Of a DNA stretch of 64,000 nucleotides, positions 1 to 9,349 are shown piece after piece. Origin of the DNA: Christensenella sp. UBA2853 (GTDB lineage: Bacteria; Bacillota; Clostridia; Christensenellales; Aristaeellaceae). The stretch covers positions 18,917 through 82,916 of the forward strand of contig DEFL01000057.1 in the NCBI GenBank assembly GCA_002350845.1, read 5' to 3'. A program made the position numbers and the translations under genes. How positions within the stretch are numbered: the stretch's first letter is position 1; the number at the start of each line of letters is the position of its first letter. The notes under the pieces are model-generated. The model was not told the DNA's origin, did no database searches, and saw only the letters and a program-made list of their open reading frames with translations.

Positions 1-1343
1 TCCCAGAGGTCGGCCTTGGAGATGAGCTCCCACGGTGCATGCATGCTGAGCACGGCGATGCCGGCGTCAATCACGTTCATGCCGTACTTGGCACACATAT
101 AGGCGATCGTTCCGCCGCCGCCCGCATCGACGCGGCCGAGCTCTGCGGTCTGGAAGTCCACGCCGTTGTCATCCATGATCCGGCGGACCTGGGCGACATA
201 CTCGGCATTGGCGTCATTCGATCCGCTCTTGCCGCCGCGGCCGGTAAACTTGTTAAAGCAGATGCCCTTGCCAAGGAACGCGGCATTCTTCTTCTCAAAC
301 ACGGAGGCGAAGTTCGGGTCAAAGCCCGCAGAGACATCGCTGGAGAGCATGTAGCTGTTGCGCAGCATGCGGCGCACGGCCAGATTGGAATCGATGCCGG
401 CGGCATGCAGGAGCTCGGCGATGACGTTCTCAAAGAAGTTGGAGTTCATGCCGGTTGCGCCGACAGAACCGATCTCTTCCTTATCGGTGAGGATCGCGCA
501 CAGGGTTCTTGCGGGCACACCCTCATAGTCCTCAATGGCGCGCAGGGACGGATAGGCGCAGACGCGGTCGTCATGGCCGTAGCCGGCAATCAGGCTGCGG
601 TCAAAGCCGACTTCGCGGGAAGCACCGGCGGGCACGATTTCCAGTTCAGCACTCAGGAAGTCTTCTTCCTCCATGCCGTACTTGTCCTTGAGCAGCTGGA
701 GCACGGCCTTCTTGACGGGTTCCTTCTCCTCATCCTTGAGCGGCATGCTGCCGATGATCACATTCAGGGCTTCACCTTCAATGACTTCACGGGCAGACTT
801 CTGCATCTGATCCGCGGACAGGTGGATCAGAAGGTCCGAGATATAGAAGATCGGATCCGCGGGATCCTCGCCGATGGCCACTTCCAGGCAGGTGCCGTCC
901 TTCTTGGCCACCACGCCGTGCATGGCCAGAGGCAAAGCAACCCACTGGTACTTCTTGATGCCGCCGTAGTAATGGGTGTCGAGATACGCGATGCTCTCGT
1001 CCTCATACATCGGGTTCTGCTTGATATCCATGCGCGGGGAGTCGATGTGTGCGCCGAGGATATTCATGCCGTTTTCCATGGGCTCGGTGCCCACGATAAA
1101 GGCCATGAAGCTCTTCTTCATCCACGCGCAGTAGATGCGGTCACCGGGCTTGACGGTTTCGCCGCTGCGGATGACGTCATCCAGGCTCTTGAATCCTTTC
1201 GCCTCGGCCTCCGCAACCGCTTCCTTCACGCATTCGCGCTCCGTCTTGCCGCCGTCGAGGAACTTCCGGTAGTCTTGTGCAAACGCCTCAAGGGCTTTCA
1301 TATCTTCAGGAGAGTACTGCTGCCATGCATTTTTTGCGTACAT
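1..1343 (-). CDS. M18 family aminopeptidase (partial, C-terminus off window)
   Basis: This gene encodes a cytosolic zinc aminopeptidase of family M18 (aspartyl aminopeptidase type), which releases N-terminal residues from peptides. The reading frame runs off the left edge with about 447 residues visible, so only a short C-terminal tail is missing compared with the usual 450-480. Visible metal-site motifs are NILGAHIDSPRMD near residue 95, LTDKEEIGSVGATG in the second half (the catalytic glutamate pair) and SMHAPWE near the end. The start codon at 1343 follows a GGGAAGGAAAG ribosome site. Antisense reading frames over it are shadows. The family is clear; the natural substrate is not. Confidence 0.93.
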   Translation of the reverse strand, partial: MYAKNAWQQYSPEDMKALEAFAQDYRKFLDGGKTERECVKEAVAEAEAKGFKSLDDVIRSGETVKPGDRIYCAWMKKSFMAFIVGTEPMENGMNILGAHIDSPRMDIKQNPMYEDESIAYLDTHYYGGIKKYQWVALPLAMHGVVAKKDGTCLEVAIGEDPADPIFYISDLLIHLSADQMQKSAREVIEGEALNVIIGSMPLKDEEKEPVKKAVLQLLKDKYGMEEEDFLSAELEIVPAGASREVGFDRSLIAGYGHDDRVCAYPSLRAIEDYEGVPARTLCAILTDKEEIGSVGATGMNSNFFENVIAELLHAAGIDSNLAVRRMLRNSYMLSSDVSAGFDPNFASVFEKKNAAFLGKGICFNKFTGRGGKSGSNDANAEYVAQVRRIMDDNGVDFQTAELGRVDAGGGGTIAYMCAKYGMNVIDAGIAVLSMHAPWELISKADLW

Positions 1344-1452
1344 TGTTCTTTCCTTCCCTTGTTCATTCAATTTATCCGTGACGGATAGGGAGGATTATAT
1401 CAGATGCCAGGATGACACGCAAGGAAGAAAAACCTTTCATTCCGCCCCGTAC

Positions 1453-1480
1453 AAAAAGAGCGGATGGCCTTCGCCATCCG
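1453..1480 (-). terminator. Rho-independent terminator after the FMN/FAD reductase gene
   Basis: An 8-bp perfect stem (CGGATGGC/GCCATCCG at 1461-1480) with a 4-base loop is followed on the minus strand by CTCTTTTTG. It lies 20 bases past the stop codon of the flavoprotein gene and separates it from the aminopeptidase gene. Confidence 0.8.
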
Positions 1481-1500
1481 CCCTGAGGAAACGAGAAGAA

Positions 1501-3477
1501 TTACTTGGTCACGGTTTCACCGGCGAGCTTGCCGAAGACAACCGTATCCACCACTGCGTTGCCGCCCAGACGGTTTCCGCCGTGGATGCCGCCGGTGACT
1601 TCGCCGGCTGCGACCAGGCCGGGCATGATGTTGCCGTTGACGTCGAGGACATGGCCCTCGGTATCAATGGTCACGCCGCCCATGGTGTGGTGCAGGCAGG
1701 CCTGACGGGGCGTGGCAACCCACGGACCCTTGGTCAGCTTGGTGGTGAACAGTGTGCGGCCGAACTCAGGATCCGCGCCGTTTTCAACACAGGTGTTGAA
1801 CGCGTCCACGGTGGCCTGGAGGCCTTCGCCGGTCATGGTGCAGCCATAGGCCGCATTGAGCTTTTCAGCCAGTTCGTCGAGGGTTTCGCCCACATAGATG
1901 TAGCCCTGCTCCTCGAGGAAGCGGAGGGTGAAGCCGTCCGCGGAGATAGCGGTGTCGAGATCCTCATAGGTGCCGTCGCCGGACTCGAGGAAGAAGAAGT
2001 AGCCGTCGGTCTGCTTCAGGGAAGCCAGGCAGATCTGGTCGCGGCGTCCGTCTTCCTGCACGAAGCGGTTGCCTTCCTTGTTGATGAAGATTTCCTGATC
2101 GGTGCCGGACACGACGCGCTTCGGGTACTTGGTCAGCTGACCGTCAACGAGGTTGCCCAGGTACAGCAGCTGGATCTGGTCCATATCGGTCAGGCTTGCA
2201 CCGGCCTCGGCAGCCATGGTGATGCCGTCGCCCTGAGAGCAGGCCCAGCGGTTGGTGGTCTTGACTTTGCTCAGGTCATCCCACTTGCCGGAGGTGTTGT
2301 ACTGCTGTGCCATCTTGCCGTTGGCCGCAAAGCCGCCGGTAGACAGAACAACGCCCTTGTTGGCATGCAGGGTATAGGTGTTGCCGGCCTTGTCTTCGGC
2401 AGTGGCGCCGGTGATGGTGCCGTCCTCTGCCTTGATCAGGGTCTTGGCGGTGGTGTAGGTGAGCACGGTGACTTTGTCGCCGTACTCAGCGAGCTTGTTG
2501 ACATAGGTGGTGATGAAGCCTGTACCCATGGTCTTGGTGGTGGTGTGGGTGCGCTGCCAGAGAGAGCCGGCACCCTGGCCGATCACGGGATAGAATTCAA
2601 GGCCCATGTTGCAGATCCAGTCATAGCCTTCCTTGGCCTTGCCGGTGAGGACTTCGACCAGCGCGGGGTTGGCCACATAGTCGCCACCGTCCCAAGTCTG
2701 GAGAGCAAACCATGCTGCGGAGTCAAAGATGTCGGTTCGGCCGGCCTCATCATAGGCGGCCAGTTCGGCCTTGACGGTTTCAATCAGCTTGGCCTGTTCC
2801 TCGGAAGCCGGCTCCTTGGCCAGAACGCCCTCAATGGTGGCGCGCTTGGCTTCGGACAGGGTTTCCACAGACTGCAGGGCCTCGTCAGGGGTGTTGTAGA
2901 TGGCGCCGCACACCAGCGTATCGCCGCCGACAGCACCGCACTTTTCCACGAGGATGACGCTCTCGGCTCCGTTTTCCAGCGCGGAGATGGCACTGGCCAG
3001 ACCTGCACCGCCGGCACCGAGAACCACGACGTCCGCCGTCAGTTCCTTTGCCTCGGGAGCGGCCTTTTCAGGGGCAGCCTTCCACTCGTCGGTGTTGGCA
3101 CCGGCCTGGGCAAGGGCATCCTTCACAGCGTTCTTGATCGCATAGCTGGTGATGGTGGCACCGGCGACTGCGTCCACGCCGTAGGACTGGGCATCCACAA
3201 TCTTCTGCGGGAGTGTGGCAATGGGGGTATCACCCTCAAGACCTGCTTCCGTCAGGGGAGCGCCGATGCCGGGCGTTTCCTGATGGGACACAACTTCCAC
3301 CTTTTCGATGGCGTTTTCAGACACTGTGACAGCAACCGTCACAAAGTCGTTCTGGCCCTTCTGGGCTGAGGTGTAGGTTCCGGGCGTCATGGGCGTCTTC
3401 GTGCTTTCAGCCGTGGAAGACACGCAGACGGTGAGCAGCATGGCTGCGCACAGGATCAGAGACAACAGTTTGCGCAT
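1501..3477 (-). CDS. Exported FMN-binding/FAD-dependent oxidoreductase (fumarate reductase-like flavoprotein)
   Basis: This 658-residue protein belongs to the fumarate/urocanate reductase flavoprotein family and probably reduces an organic electron acceptor outside the membrane. It starts with a signal peptide (residues 1-23, ending SSTA-ES, no clear lipobox). An FMN-bind domain follows, with a DAVAGATITS motif whose Thr108 is the likely site of covalent FMN attachment by an ApbE-type transferase. The FAD domain begins at residue 149 with VVVLGAGGAG. The C-terminal active-site blocks HHTMGGV (596-602), AAGEVTGG and GGNRLGG (Arg636) match the fumarate reductase pattern. There is no haem CxxCH domain. 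The physiological acceptor cannot be told. A LysR gene lies upstream on the same strand, with a possible TATAAT -10 box at 3539-3544. Confidence 0.88.
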   Translation of the reverse strand: MRKLLSLILCAAMLLTVCVSSTAESTKTPMTPGTYTSAQKGQNDFVTVAVTVSENAIEKVEVVSHQETPGIGAPLTEAGLEGDTPIATLPQKIVDAQSYGVDAVAGATITSYAIKNAVKDALAQAGANTDEWKAAPEKAAPEAKELTADVVVLGAGGAGLASAISALENGAESVILVEKCGAVGGDTLVCGAIYNTPDEALQSVETLSEAKRATIEGVLAKEPASEEQAKLIETVKAELAAYDEAGRTDIFDSAAWFALQTWDGGDYVANPALVEVLTGKAKEGYDWICNMGLEFYPVIGQGAGSLWQRTHTTTKTMGTGFITTYVNKLAEYGDKVTVLTYTTAKTLIKAEDGTITGATAEDKAGNTYTLHANKGVVLSTGGFAANGKMAQQYNTSGKWDDLSKVKTTNRWACSQGDGITMAAEAGASLTDMDQIQLLYLGNLVDGQLTKYPKRVVSGTDQEIFINKEGNRFVQEDGRRDQICLASLKQTDGYFFFLESGDGTYEDLDTAISADGFTLRFLEEQGYIYVGETLDELAEKLNAAYGCTMTGEGLQATVDAFNTCVENGADPEFGRTLFTTKLTKGPWVATPRQACLHHTMGGVTIDTEGHVLDVNGNIMPGLVAAGEVTGGIHGGNRLGGNAVVDTVVFGKLAGETVTK

Positions 3478-3800
3478 ATCCTATTCCTCCTGTAGAACGT
3501 TTTTTCAGAACCGGCAGGGATGCCGGTCTCTCAGACAGATTATACCGCTGAATTTGTGAAAAAAACGTCAATTCGCCCTCGGGCAGGATTCGAAAAAAGG
3601 AAATCGTACGCTCTTTCACCCGAACGTTTTTCGCCCCGGGCGCCCACGGGCAGGCATATAACGGGACAGAATGGTCTCCCTGCGCAGAAGGAAAATCCGT
3701 TTTTTCTTCGCCGGAAGGCAGGCATGCCCGGCGGCAGATCAAAAAATGCATGGCCTTATGCAGGTCATGCATTCGAAAAAATGAAATGATGCTTTCCTGT
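3478..3800. other. Intergenic region between flavoprotein and LysR genes
   Basis: No convincing gene is seen in these 323 bases; the short reading frames lack ribosome sites and family resemblance. The region holds the LysR terminator (3741-3771), a TATAAT -10 box on the minus strand at 3539-3544 with no good -35 partner, and a small hairpin (CCGGCA/TGCCGG, about 3511-3524) in the presumed flavoprotein 5' leader. The weak -35 fits an activator-dependent promoter, which would suit LysR control, but that is inference. Confidence 0.5.
3741..3771 (-). terminator. Terminator of the LysR gene
   Basis: A 25-base near-perfect dyad (TGCATGNCCT ... AGGNCATGCA, 3747-3771) is followed on the minus strand by six T residues. 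It lies 30 bases after the LysR stop codon. The long symmetry could also be read as a protein-binding site, but the T run favours a terminator. Confidence 0.75.
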
Positions 3801-4748
3801 TTAATCGCCCAGCGGCTGGCGCGCCTCCGGCGCGAGGATCACACCCGGGTTGGCCGCGATCTGCGCATCCGCATAATGGACGGCAAAGCGGATCATGCGG
3901 CGGATGGACAGATTGCTCTCCCCACCCCTGCGATACTGGATGCGCTCCCAGAATCTCAGAGACGGATCAGTGAAGGCGATCGGTTCAATTCCATACATCT
4001 CCTGCATCACGCCCTGCGCCATATACGGGACGAGCATAATCGAGGCAGATTTTCGTGCCTGCTCTGCCACCAGCGCCATGTTGCCCAGGAAGGACGTGCC
4101 GCCCGGTGCAAGCCCCCGCGCGCTGAGCTGCCGGGTATACGAGCGGAAAAAGACACAGGTATCATGCGGATGGAACACCGGGAAGCCAGCCAGGTCCTCC
4201 CATGTGACGCGTTCCTTTTCAAGGAGCGGATGATCCCCGGATACCATGAGAACGACCGGTTCACTGTAGAGCGTCACGCTCTGTAATCCGTCCACTTCTC
4301 TCTCCGAGGTGCTGTAATAGAACGAAAGGTCCGCCTGCGCATGATTCAGGATGTCCGGCACATCGGCATTGGGCGAGGTCGTGATCATAAAGCGCATCTC
4401 CGGATAGGCCGAGATGAACTCCTGGAGCAGTCCGCGCACAGCAAACGATGTATTCAGTTCGCACCCGCCGATGGACAGCGCCGGCATCTCCCCGACCTCC
4501 CGGGCCGCGCGCAGGACATCCTCCCACTCGCCGAGCATCCTTTTCGCATCGGGCAGAAAACGCTTTCCCTCCCGTGTCAGTTCCAGCTGACGGCCGCGCT
4601 TGACGAACAGTGCCAGCCCGATCTCCTCCTCGAGCAGCTGGATATGCTTGAAGAGTGAAGACGGCGCATACTGCAGCTGGTCCGCCGCGCGCTGATAGTT
4701 CAGGGTTTCTGAAAGCGTGATGAAGGTCTGAAGCTGTCGTGTGTCCAT
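3801..4748 (-). CDS. LysR family transcriptional regulator
   Basis: A 315-residue LysR-type regulator. Residues 1-60 form the winged helix-turn-helix (FITLSETLNYQRAADQLQYAPSSLFKHIQLLEEEIG), and residues 90-300 are a periplasmic-binding-protein-like effector domain. Length is normal for the family. It lies upstream of, and in the same direction as, the exported flavoprotein gene, separated by its own terminator, so it may regulate that gene; this is inferred from position only. The effector is unknown. The start at 4748 follows GGGAGGAGAGAAC. Confidence 0.93.
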   Translation of the reverse strand: MDTRQLQTFITLSETLNYQRAADQLQYAPSSLFKHIQLLEEEIGLALFVKRGRQLELTREGKRFLPDAKRMLGEWEDVLRAAREVGEMPALSIGGCELNTSFAVRGLLQEFISAYPEMRFMITTSPNADVPDILNHAQADLSFYYSTSEREVDGLQSVTLYSEPVVLMVSGDHPLLEKERVTWEDLAGFPVFHPHDTCVFFRSYTRQLSARGLAPGGTSFLGNMALVAEQARKSASIMLVPYMAQGVMQEMYGIEPIAFTDPSLRFWERIQYRRGGESNLSIRRMIRFAVHYADAQIAANPGVILAPEARQPLGD

Positions 4749-4819
4749 GTTCTCTCCTCCCGGTCCGCCCTCTGTCAGGGCAGTTTCGGATGCATCTGTC
4801 CATGCCCTGGTTCACACTA

Positions 4820-4848
4820 CTATTATCGTATTTACAGAGAAATGTCAA
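4820..4848 (-). promoter_or_regulatory. Sigma-A-type promoter for the LysR gene
   Basis: On the minus strand TTGACA (4843-4848) is followed after 17 bases by TAATAG (4820-4825), about 70 bases upstream of the start codon. Confidence 0.65.
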
Positions 4849-5026
4849 TGCAAAAAAAGGAAACAGGACCGGTCATCCGCTTCCCCTGCAACCGGAAAGA
4901 ATGGACGCTGAAAGCACAAGACAGGATTTGCCCTCCCAGCGGCGAATGGTTCCCATCAGCATTCCATTGTTTTCCGCTCCGGCATCTTTTTCCCGGAAAT
5001 CCAGATCATCGAAAGGAAGAAAGCCC

Positions 5027-5773
5027 ATGAGCCGCCTCGTTTCCCTGACCCTCGCTCTGCTGCTTCTGAGCGGTTGCTTTGCCCTGCCTTTTTCGGTTTT
5101 CCCGGCCGCTGCGCAGGGACAGACCGCTGAAATCACCCTGTCCTCCTTTGGCGGAGGACCGACATATTCCGTTGCCGTCCAGGATCCGGAGATCGTCCGC
5201 TGCACGTTTGAGACAACCCATAACAGCGATGCGCCTGGCGCGGCGGTCATTACCGTAGTGACACTGACGGGATGCCGCGCGGGCACCACCACGCTGACCG
5301 TCCAGATGGATTCGCCCTCGGATGCATCCCCGGTCGTCTACACGGTCACGGTCGATGACGATCTCCATGTCACGCTCACGCAGGCGCGGAGTCTCGCCGC
5401 GCTTTCCTTCCGCCGCACAAGCGCGATGGCCCATGACGCCGTTGACCTTGTCGTCCTGAACGGGCTTCCCCACCTTTCCATTGCAGACGGCCCCTACTGT
5501 CCCCTCGCACCTGAGGTCCTGGATACGCTGACCGCGATGCTCGGGCGGCACGGGGCAGATGCATGGGATGGCTTTGACTTTTCCCGCCCGGGCGTGATGG
5601 ACGGGACGTCCTTTCTTTTCGAGGCCGCCTTTACCGACGGCACGTCCATCCATGCCCGCGGCAGCAATGCGTATCCGGAAGGCTTTGCCGGCTTTCTGGA
5701 AGAATTCCTGCCGTTTCTTGAAGAGCTGCAGGACGCATCCGCACCATTCTTCGGACTGGATCCCGCGCCGTAA
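5027..5773 (+). CDS. Hypothetical lipoprotein
   Basis: A 248-residue exported protein that I do not recognise. It begins with a lipoprotein signal peptide (LLLLSGC, Cys at about residue 14) and is likely anchored on the outer face of the membrane. The first half is beta-rich with repeated TLTVQM/YTVTVDDD stretches resembling an Ig-like sandwich. The second half has a compact domain ending in an acidic helix (FLEEFLPFLEEL). The start at ATG 5027 is chosen because it follows GAAAGGAAG and begins the signal peptide; the frame stays open upstream to 4739 but that part is not protein-like. An ABC exporter gene lies 102 bases downstream on the same strand. Confidence 0.75.
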   Translation: MSRLVSLTLALLLLSGCFALPFSVFPAAAQGQTAEITLSSFGGGPTYSVAVQDPEIVRCTFETTHNSDAPGAAVITVVTLTGCRAGTTTLTVQMDSPSDASPVVYTVTVDDDLHVTLTQARSLAALSFRRTSAMAHDAVDLVVLNGLPHLSIADGPYCPLAPEVLDTLTAMLGRHGADAWDGFDFSRPGVMDGTSFLFEAAFTDGTSIHARGSNAYPEGFAGFLEEFLPFLEELQDASAPFFGLDPAP

Positions 5774-5875
5774 GGCATCCGCTTTCCTTCTGTATTCCGC
5801 CTTCGGCTCTATTGATTTCCCTTACGGCTGCAGCTATCATAAAACCGATATGCTGAAAGGATCTGATGCGCTCCC

Positions 5876-7627
5876 ATGAACATGCTGCTGAAACTGAGCA
5901 AAGAAGCCATCCGCTACAAAGGGCTGTACATTCTGGCGATCCTGTCCACCCTGTGCCTGACGGGCGTCAACCTCATTGCCCCGAGGGTCCTCTCCTCCAT
6001 GACCGGCTTTGTCAGCCGCGGCGTGGATGACGCAGGCCTTCGTCAGATCAGCACCCTGACGCTGATCCTCGTCCTCCTCTATCTTCTCCGCATTCTCTTC
6101 CGCTTTATGAGCAATTATCTTGCCCACAAGGCGGCCTGGTTTCTGGTGGGCGACCTTCGGACCAAGACATATGACAAGCTGGAACGCATGCACCTGGGCT
6201 ATTTCCACGACAAGCAGACCGGCGACCTCATGAGCCGCGTGGTCAATGACACCCGGGACTTTGAGCTTCTTTATGCACACATGATCCCGGAAACCATCAC
6301 GCACATCGTGACCTTTCTCGGGGTGCTGATCATTCTCCTCACCATCAACAGCACCCTCGCCCTCATCACCTGCGCGCCGATCCCCTTCATTTTCGCCTCC
6401 GGTATTGTCTTTTCCAAGAAAGTCCGCCCCTATTTCCGCGCCTCGCAGAAAAAGATGGGTGAGCTCAACGGAAAACTGCAGGACAATCTCTCGGGCATCC
6501 ATGAAATCCAGTCCTTCGGCCGCGAGGAGTATGAAACCGAGCGCGTCAATGAAAAGAATTTCCAGCACATCCACGCCATGCTCAAGGCCCTCAAGATCAG
6601 TGCGGTCTTCCATCCCTCGGTCGAATTCATTTCCTCCATCGGCACCGTGCTGGTCGTCGGCTTCGGCGGTCTCCTTGCCTACCGCGGGCAGCTGAGTGTC
6701 GAGGACATTGTGGCCTTCATGCTCTATCTCGGTCTCTTCTATGCCCCGGTGACGGGCCTGGCGAACCTCCTGGAAAACATGCAGCAGTCCATGGCCGGCG
6801 CAGAGCGCGTCCTGGCGGTGCTCGACGCCCCGTGCGAGATTGTGGACCGTCCCGGTGCCAAAAGGCTCGAGCATGTCACCGGCGACATCACCTTCGATCA
6901 TGTCTCCTTCTCCTATGACAACCGCGTCCCTGTTCTCAATGACGTTTCCTTCCACTGCGCGCCGGGAAAGATGCTCGCGCTGGTGGGCCCGACGGGCGTT
7001 GGCAAGACGACACTGACGCAGCTCATCTCCCGTTTCTATGAGCCCACCTCCGGCCGGATTCTCATTGACGGAACAGACCTCAATGACATCACGCTGGAAA
7101 GCCTCAGGCAGAACATTTCCCCGGTGCTTCAGGACACGTTCCTCTTTAACGGCACGATTGCCGAGAACATCGGGTATGCGACACCCAGCGCCACGCAGGA
7201 GGAAATCGAGGCCGCCGCGAAGGCCGCCAACATCCACGAGGACATCATGGCCATGCCGGAGGGCTACAGCACCCAGGTCGGCGAACGCGGTCTGCGGCTC
7301 TCGGGCGGACAGAAGCAGCGCGTCGCCATCGCGAGGGCCATTCTCCGCCGCTCCCCCATCATTATCCTGGATGAAGCCACGGCCGCGGTCGATGTCGAGA
7401 CGGAAAGGCAGATTCAGGAAGCCATTGCCGGCCTCGCCGGGCAGAAGACGATCATCGCCATTGCGCACCGCCTCTCCACCATCCGCAATGCGGATCTCAT
7501 CCTGGTCATCGAGGACGGCAAGGTCAAAGAACAGGGCACGCACGATGAGCTCGTCGCCCTCGGCGGCAGCTATGCCCGCATGAACCGCATTCAGAACACG
7601 ACCGGCAGCCAGAAGGGCATTGCCTGA
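5876..7627 (+). CDS. ABC exporter, fused membrane and ATPase domains (MsbA/LmrA type)
   Basis: A 583-residue half-transporter that would work as a dimer exporting lipids, drugs or peptides. Residues 1-320 carry six membrane helices of the type I exporter fold. The ATPase domain follows, with Walker A GPTGVGKTT near residue 370, signature LSGGQKQRVAIARA near 474, Walker B IIILDEATAAVD near 495 and the H-loop AIAHRLSTI near 530; all catalytic residues are present. There is no partner half-transporter nearby, so a homodimer is likely. The substrate cannot be deduced. It is followed by a strong hairpin terminator. Confidence 0.95.
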   Translation: MNMLLKLSKEAIRYKGLYILAILSTLCLTGVNLIAPRVLSSMTGFVSRGVDDAGLRQISTLTLILVLLYLLRILFRFMSNYLAHKAAWFLVGDLRTKTYDKLERMHLGYFHDKQTGDLMSRVVNDTRDFELLYAHMIPETITHIVTFLGVLIILLTINSTLALITCAPIPFIFASGIVFSKKVRPYFRASQKKMGELNGKLQDNLSGIHEIQSFGREEYETERVNEKNFQHIHAMLKALKISAVFHPSVEFISSIGTVLVVGFGGLLAYRGQLSVEDIVAFMLYLGLFYAPVTGLANLLENMQQSMAGAERVLAVLDAPCEIVDRPGAKRLEHVTGDITFDHVSFSYDNRVPVLNDVSFHCAPGKMLALVGPTGVGKTTLTQLISRFYEPTSGRILIDGTDLNDITLESLRQNISPVLQDTFLFNGTIAENIGYATPSATQEEIEAAAKAANIHEDIMAMPEGYSTQVGERGLRLSGGQKQRVAIARAILRRSPIIILDEATAAVDVETERQIQEAIAGLAGQKTIIAIAHRLSTIRNADLILVIEDGKVKEQGTHDELVALGGSYARMNRIQNTTGSQKGIA

Positions 7628-7646
7628 AAAAACAGAACCAACCCAA

Positions 7647-7690
7647 AAGATCACCCTGTGTCGTTTGGCACAGGGTGATCTTCGTTTCTT
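7647..7690. terminator. Bidirectional terminator between ABC exporter and MFS genes
   Basis: A 14-bp perfect stem (7647-7660 with 7669-7682) sits between two convergent genes. T-rich tracts follow it on both strands (TTCGTTTCTT on plus, TTTTGGGTT on minus), so it can serve both. Confidence 0.85.
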
Positions 7691-7698
7691 AAGAAAGG

Positions 7699-9117
7699 TT
7701 ACTCCGCTTCGCCTTCCCCGACCTTGTTCAGGTCGGTGCCCTTGGTTTCCTTCACCTTCAGCTTGAGGAAGATGATGCTGAAGAGCATGATGGGAACGAA
7801 CAGACAGAGCTGGAACATGCCGATATTGGCCGAGCCGATGCTGGCATAGAAAATGCCCACGAGCATGGTCACAATCAGGTTGGAGATATAGGCGTAGGAG
7901 ATGACCGCCATGACCGTCGCGCGGATGCGGGTCGGGGCGGATTCACCGGGCAGCACAAGGAAGAGCAGGTCCGAGAGCGACCACATGCCGCCAAACATGA
8001 TGCCGTTGGCCAGTGCGAGCGCAACAGGTCCGATTCCGATCTTCGAGCCGAAGACAAACACGCACTGTCCGAGAATCGCCATGATGCCGAAGAGCACGCC
8101 GGAATTCTTTCTGCCGAGCGCATCGGTCGCAAACCCGGAGAAGAAGGCGCAGATCGCATAGACAATGGGCTCAATGATGAGGAACAGGTTGATATCCTCG
8201 TCCGTCATATGGCCGCCGGCCAGCATGATCTCATTGGTATAACCGGAAAAGGCAATGCCCATGGAGAAGACGAAGAGCACAATCACGACCATGCGCAGCT
8301 GTTTGGAGTGCACAATGTAGCGCACCGCTTCGCCGATGCTGCTCTTCTGGGAATTGCCTGCCTCCTCTTCCTTCCTGCGATCCTCATCGCTCTTTTCGAG
8401 CCATGCGATGCGCTTCTGGAGGAAGACCGGGGTTTCCCGGGTAAAGAGCCAGGCGACGATGGCAATCGCAATGGCGATGATGACGGGGATCAGGTAGACC
8501 ATGCGCCAGGTGCTCACATCCGCGGGATTGTAGAACATGGAGCGGAACACGCCGATCAGGGAGACGGACAGAAGACCGATGCCCTTGGTGATCGAGCAGA
8601 GCTTGGCTCTGTGCTCAATGGGCGCTGTTTCCATGAGGTAGATGACCTGCATGTCATTGGGCGTGAAGAAAGCGGTGATGCACACGCCGACAATATAGAT
8701 ATAGGGATTCGGGGCAATCATGGCGACAAGCAGCCCGATCCCCATGCCCAGGGTATTGATGAACAGGAAGATTTTGCGTCCGAATCGGTCCGCCAGTGTG
8801 CGGTAGAGCGGGTTGATCGCCGTGATCAGGTAGGACGGGATCGTCGCGATGGCCAGCACACTGATCGCGTTGCTGTACTCGGGCGTATTCGGATCCGAGT
8901 TCGGGACTTTGAACAGATCAAAGATCGTGTAGGTACGCATGATGCCGTTCATGTTCGAACTGATTTCATCGGCGATATAGATGATCGTCAGGACCACAAG
9001 GAGAAACCAGAAACCATGGACCAGGGACGGTTTTGCAGCACTTTTCTTCAGTCGGGCGAGCTCCCGCATCTCCCGCTGATGGCGGCGCTGTGTCTGCTCG
9101 GCAGTTTCCTTTTTCAT
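7699..9117 (-). CDS. MFS transporter
   Basis: A 472-residue major facilitator superfamily permease with twelve predicted membrane helices and a charged, cytoplasmic N-terminal extension (about residues 1-30). The family loop motif is seen as LADRFGRK between helices 2 and 3, with the related DALGRKNSG in the second half, which resembles the sugar/metabolite porter group. A charged central loop near residues 235-265 divides the halves. The substrate is unknown. ATG 9117 is chosen because GGAGGTC precedes it by 7 bases; the frame extends upstream to 9198 without a ribosome site. Confidence 0.9.
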   Translation of the reverse strand: MKKETAEQTQRRHQREMRELARLKKSAAKPSLVHGFWFLLVVLTIIYIADEISSNMNGIMRTYTIFDLFKVPNSDPNTPEYSNAISVLAIATIPSYLITAINPLYRTLADRFGRKIFLFINTLGMGIGLLVAMIAPNPYIYIVGVCITAFFTPNDMQVIYLMETAPIEHRAKLCSITKGIGLLSVSLIGVFRSMFYNPADVSTWRMVYLIPVIIAIAIAIVAWLFTRETPVFLQKRIAWLEKSDEDRRKEEEAGNSQKSSIGEAVRYIVHSKQLRMVVIVLFVFSMGIAFSGYTNEIMLAGGHMTDEDINLFLIIEPIVYAICAFFSGFATDALGRKNSGVLFGIMAILGQCVFVFGSKIGIGPVALALANGIMFGGMWSLSDLLFLVLPGESAPTRIRATVMAVISYAYISNLIVTMLVGIFYASIGSANIGMFQLCLFVPIMLFSIIFLKLKVKETKGTDLNKVGEGEAE

Positions 9118-9349
9118 CAAAAGACCTCCAGGCGTTTCATGTTTTTTGCAGTCGGAAAGACCGGCCGCATGGTCCGGCCGGAGGGATTCCTGTTGCACCG
9201 CCTGCGGCCGCTGAAAGGGCCGGGGGGCGGGACTGCATCTGCTGTTGTCCAGAGCATTATAGCACGGATTTGCCCAATCCGGGATGAAAAAGCATATTTT
9301 TTGTCAAATCTAGCCTTTCAAGTCTTCTCTGCCGGTCTGAACGGACCCG

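Noticed and set aside
1378..3369. 663-residue open frame on the plus strand
   Set aside because: It is a mirror of the flavoprotein gene in a GC-rich genome: low-complexity His/Gly/Ala-rich translation, no ribosome site and no family resemblance, while the opposite strand encodes a complete known protein.
3747..3771. LysR binding site
   Set aside because: The dyad is long and attractive, but it is directly followed by a T6 run after the LysR stop codon and 270 bases from the flavoprotein gene start, which fits a terminator better.
3407..3789. Short open frames in the region between the flavoprotein and LysR genes
   Set aside because: No ribosome site, no recognisable protein features, and they run across a terminator and the flavoprotein start.
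5837..7654. 605-residue open frame on the minus strand
   Set aside because: Antisense shadow of the ABC exporter gene, whose motifs are all intact on the plus strand.
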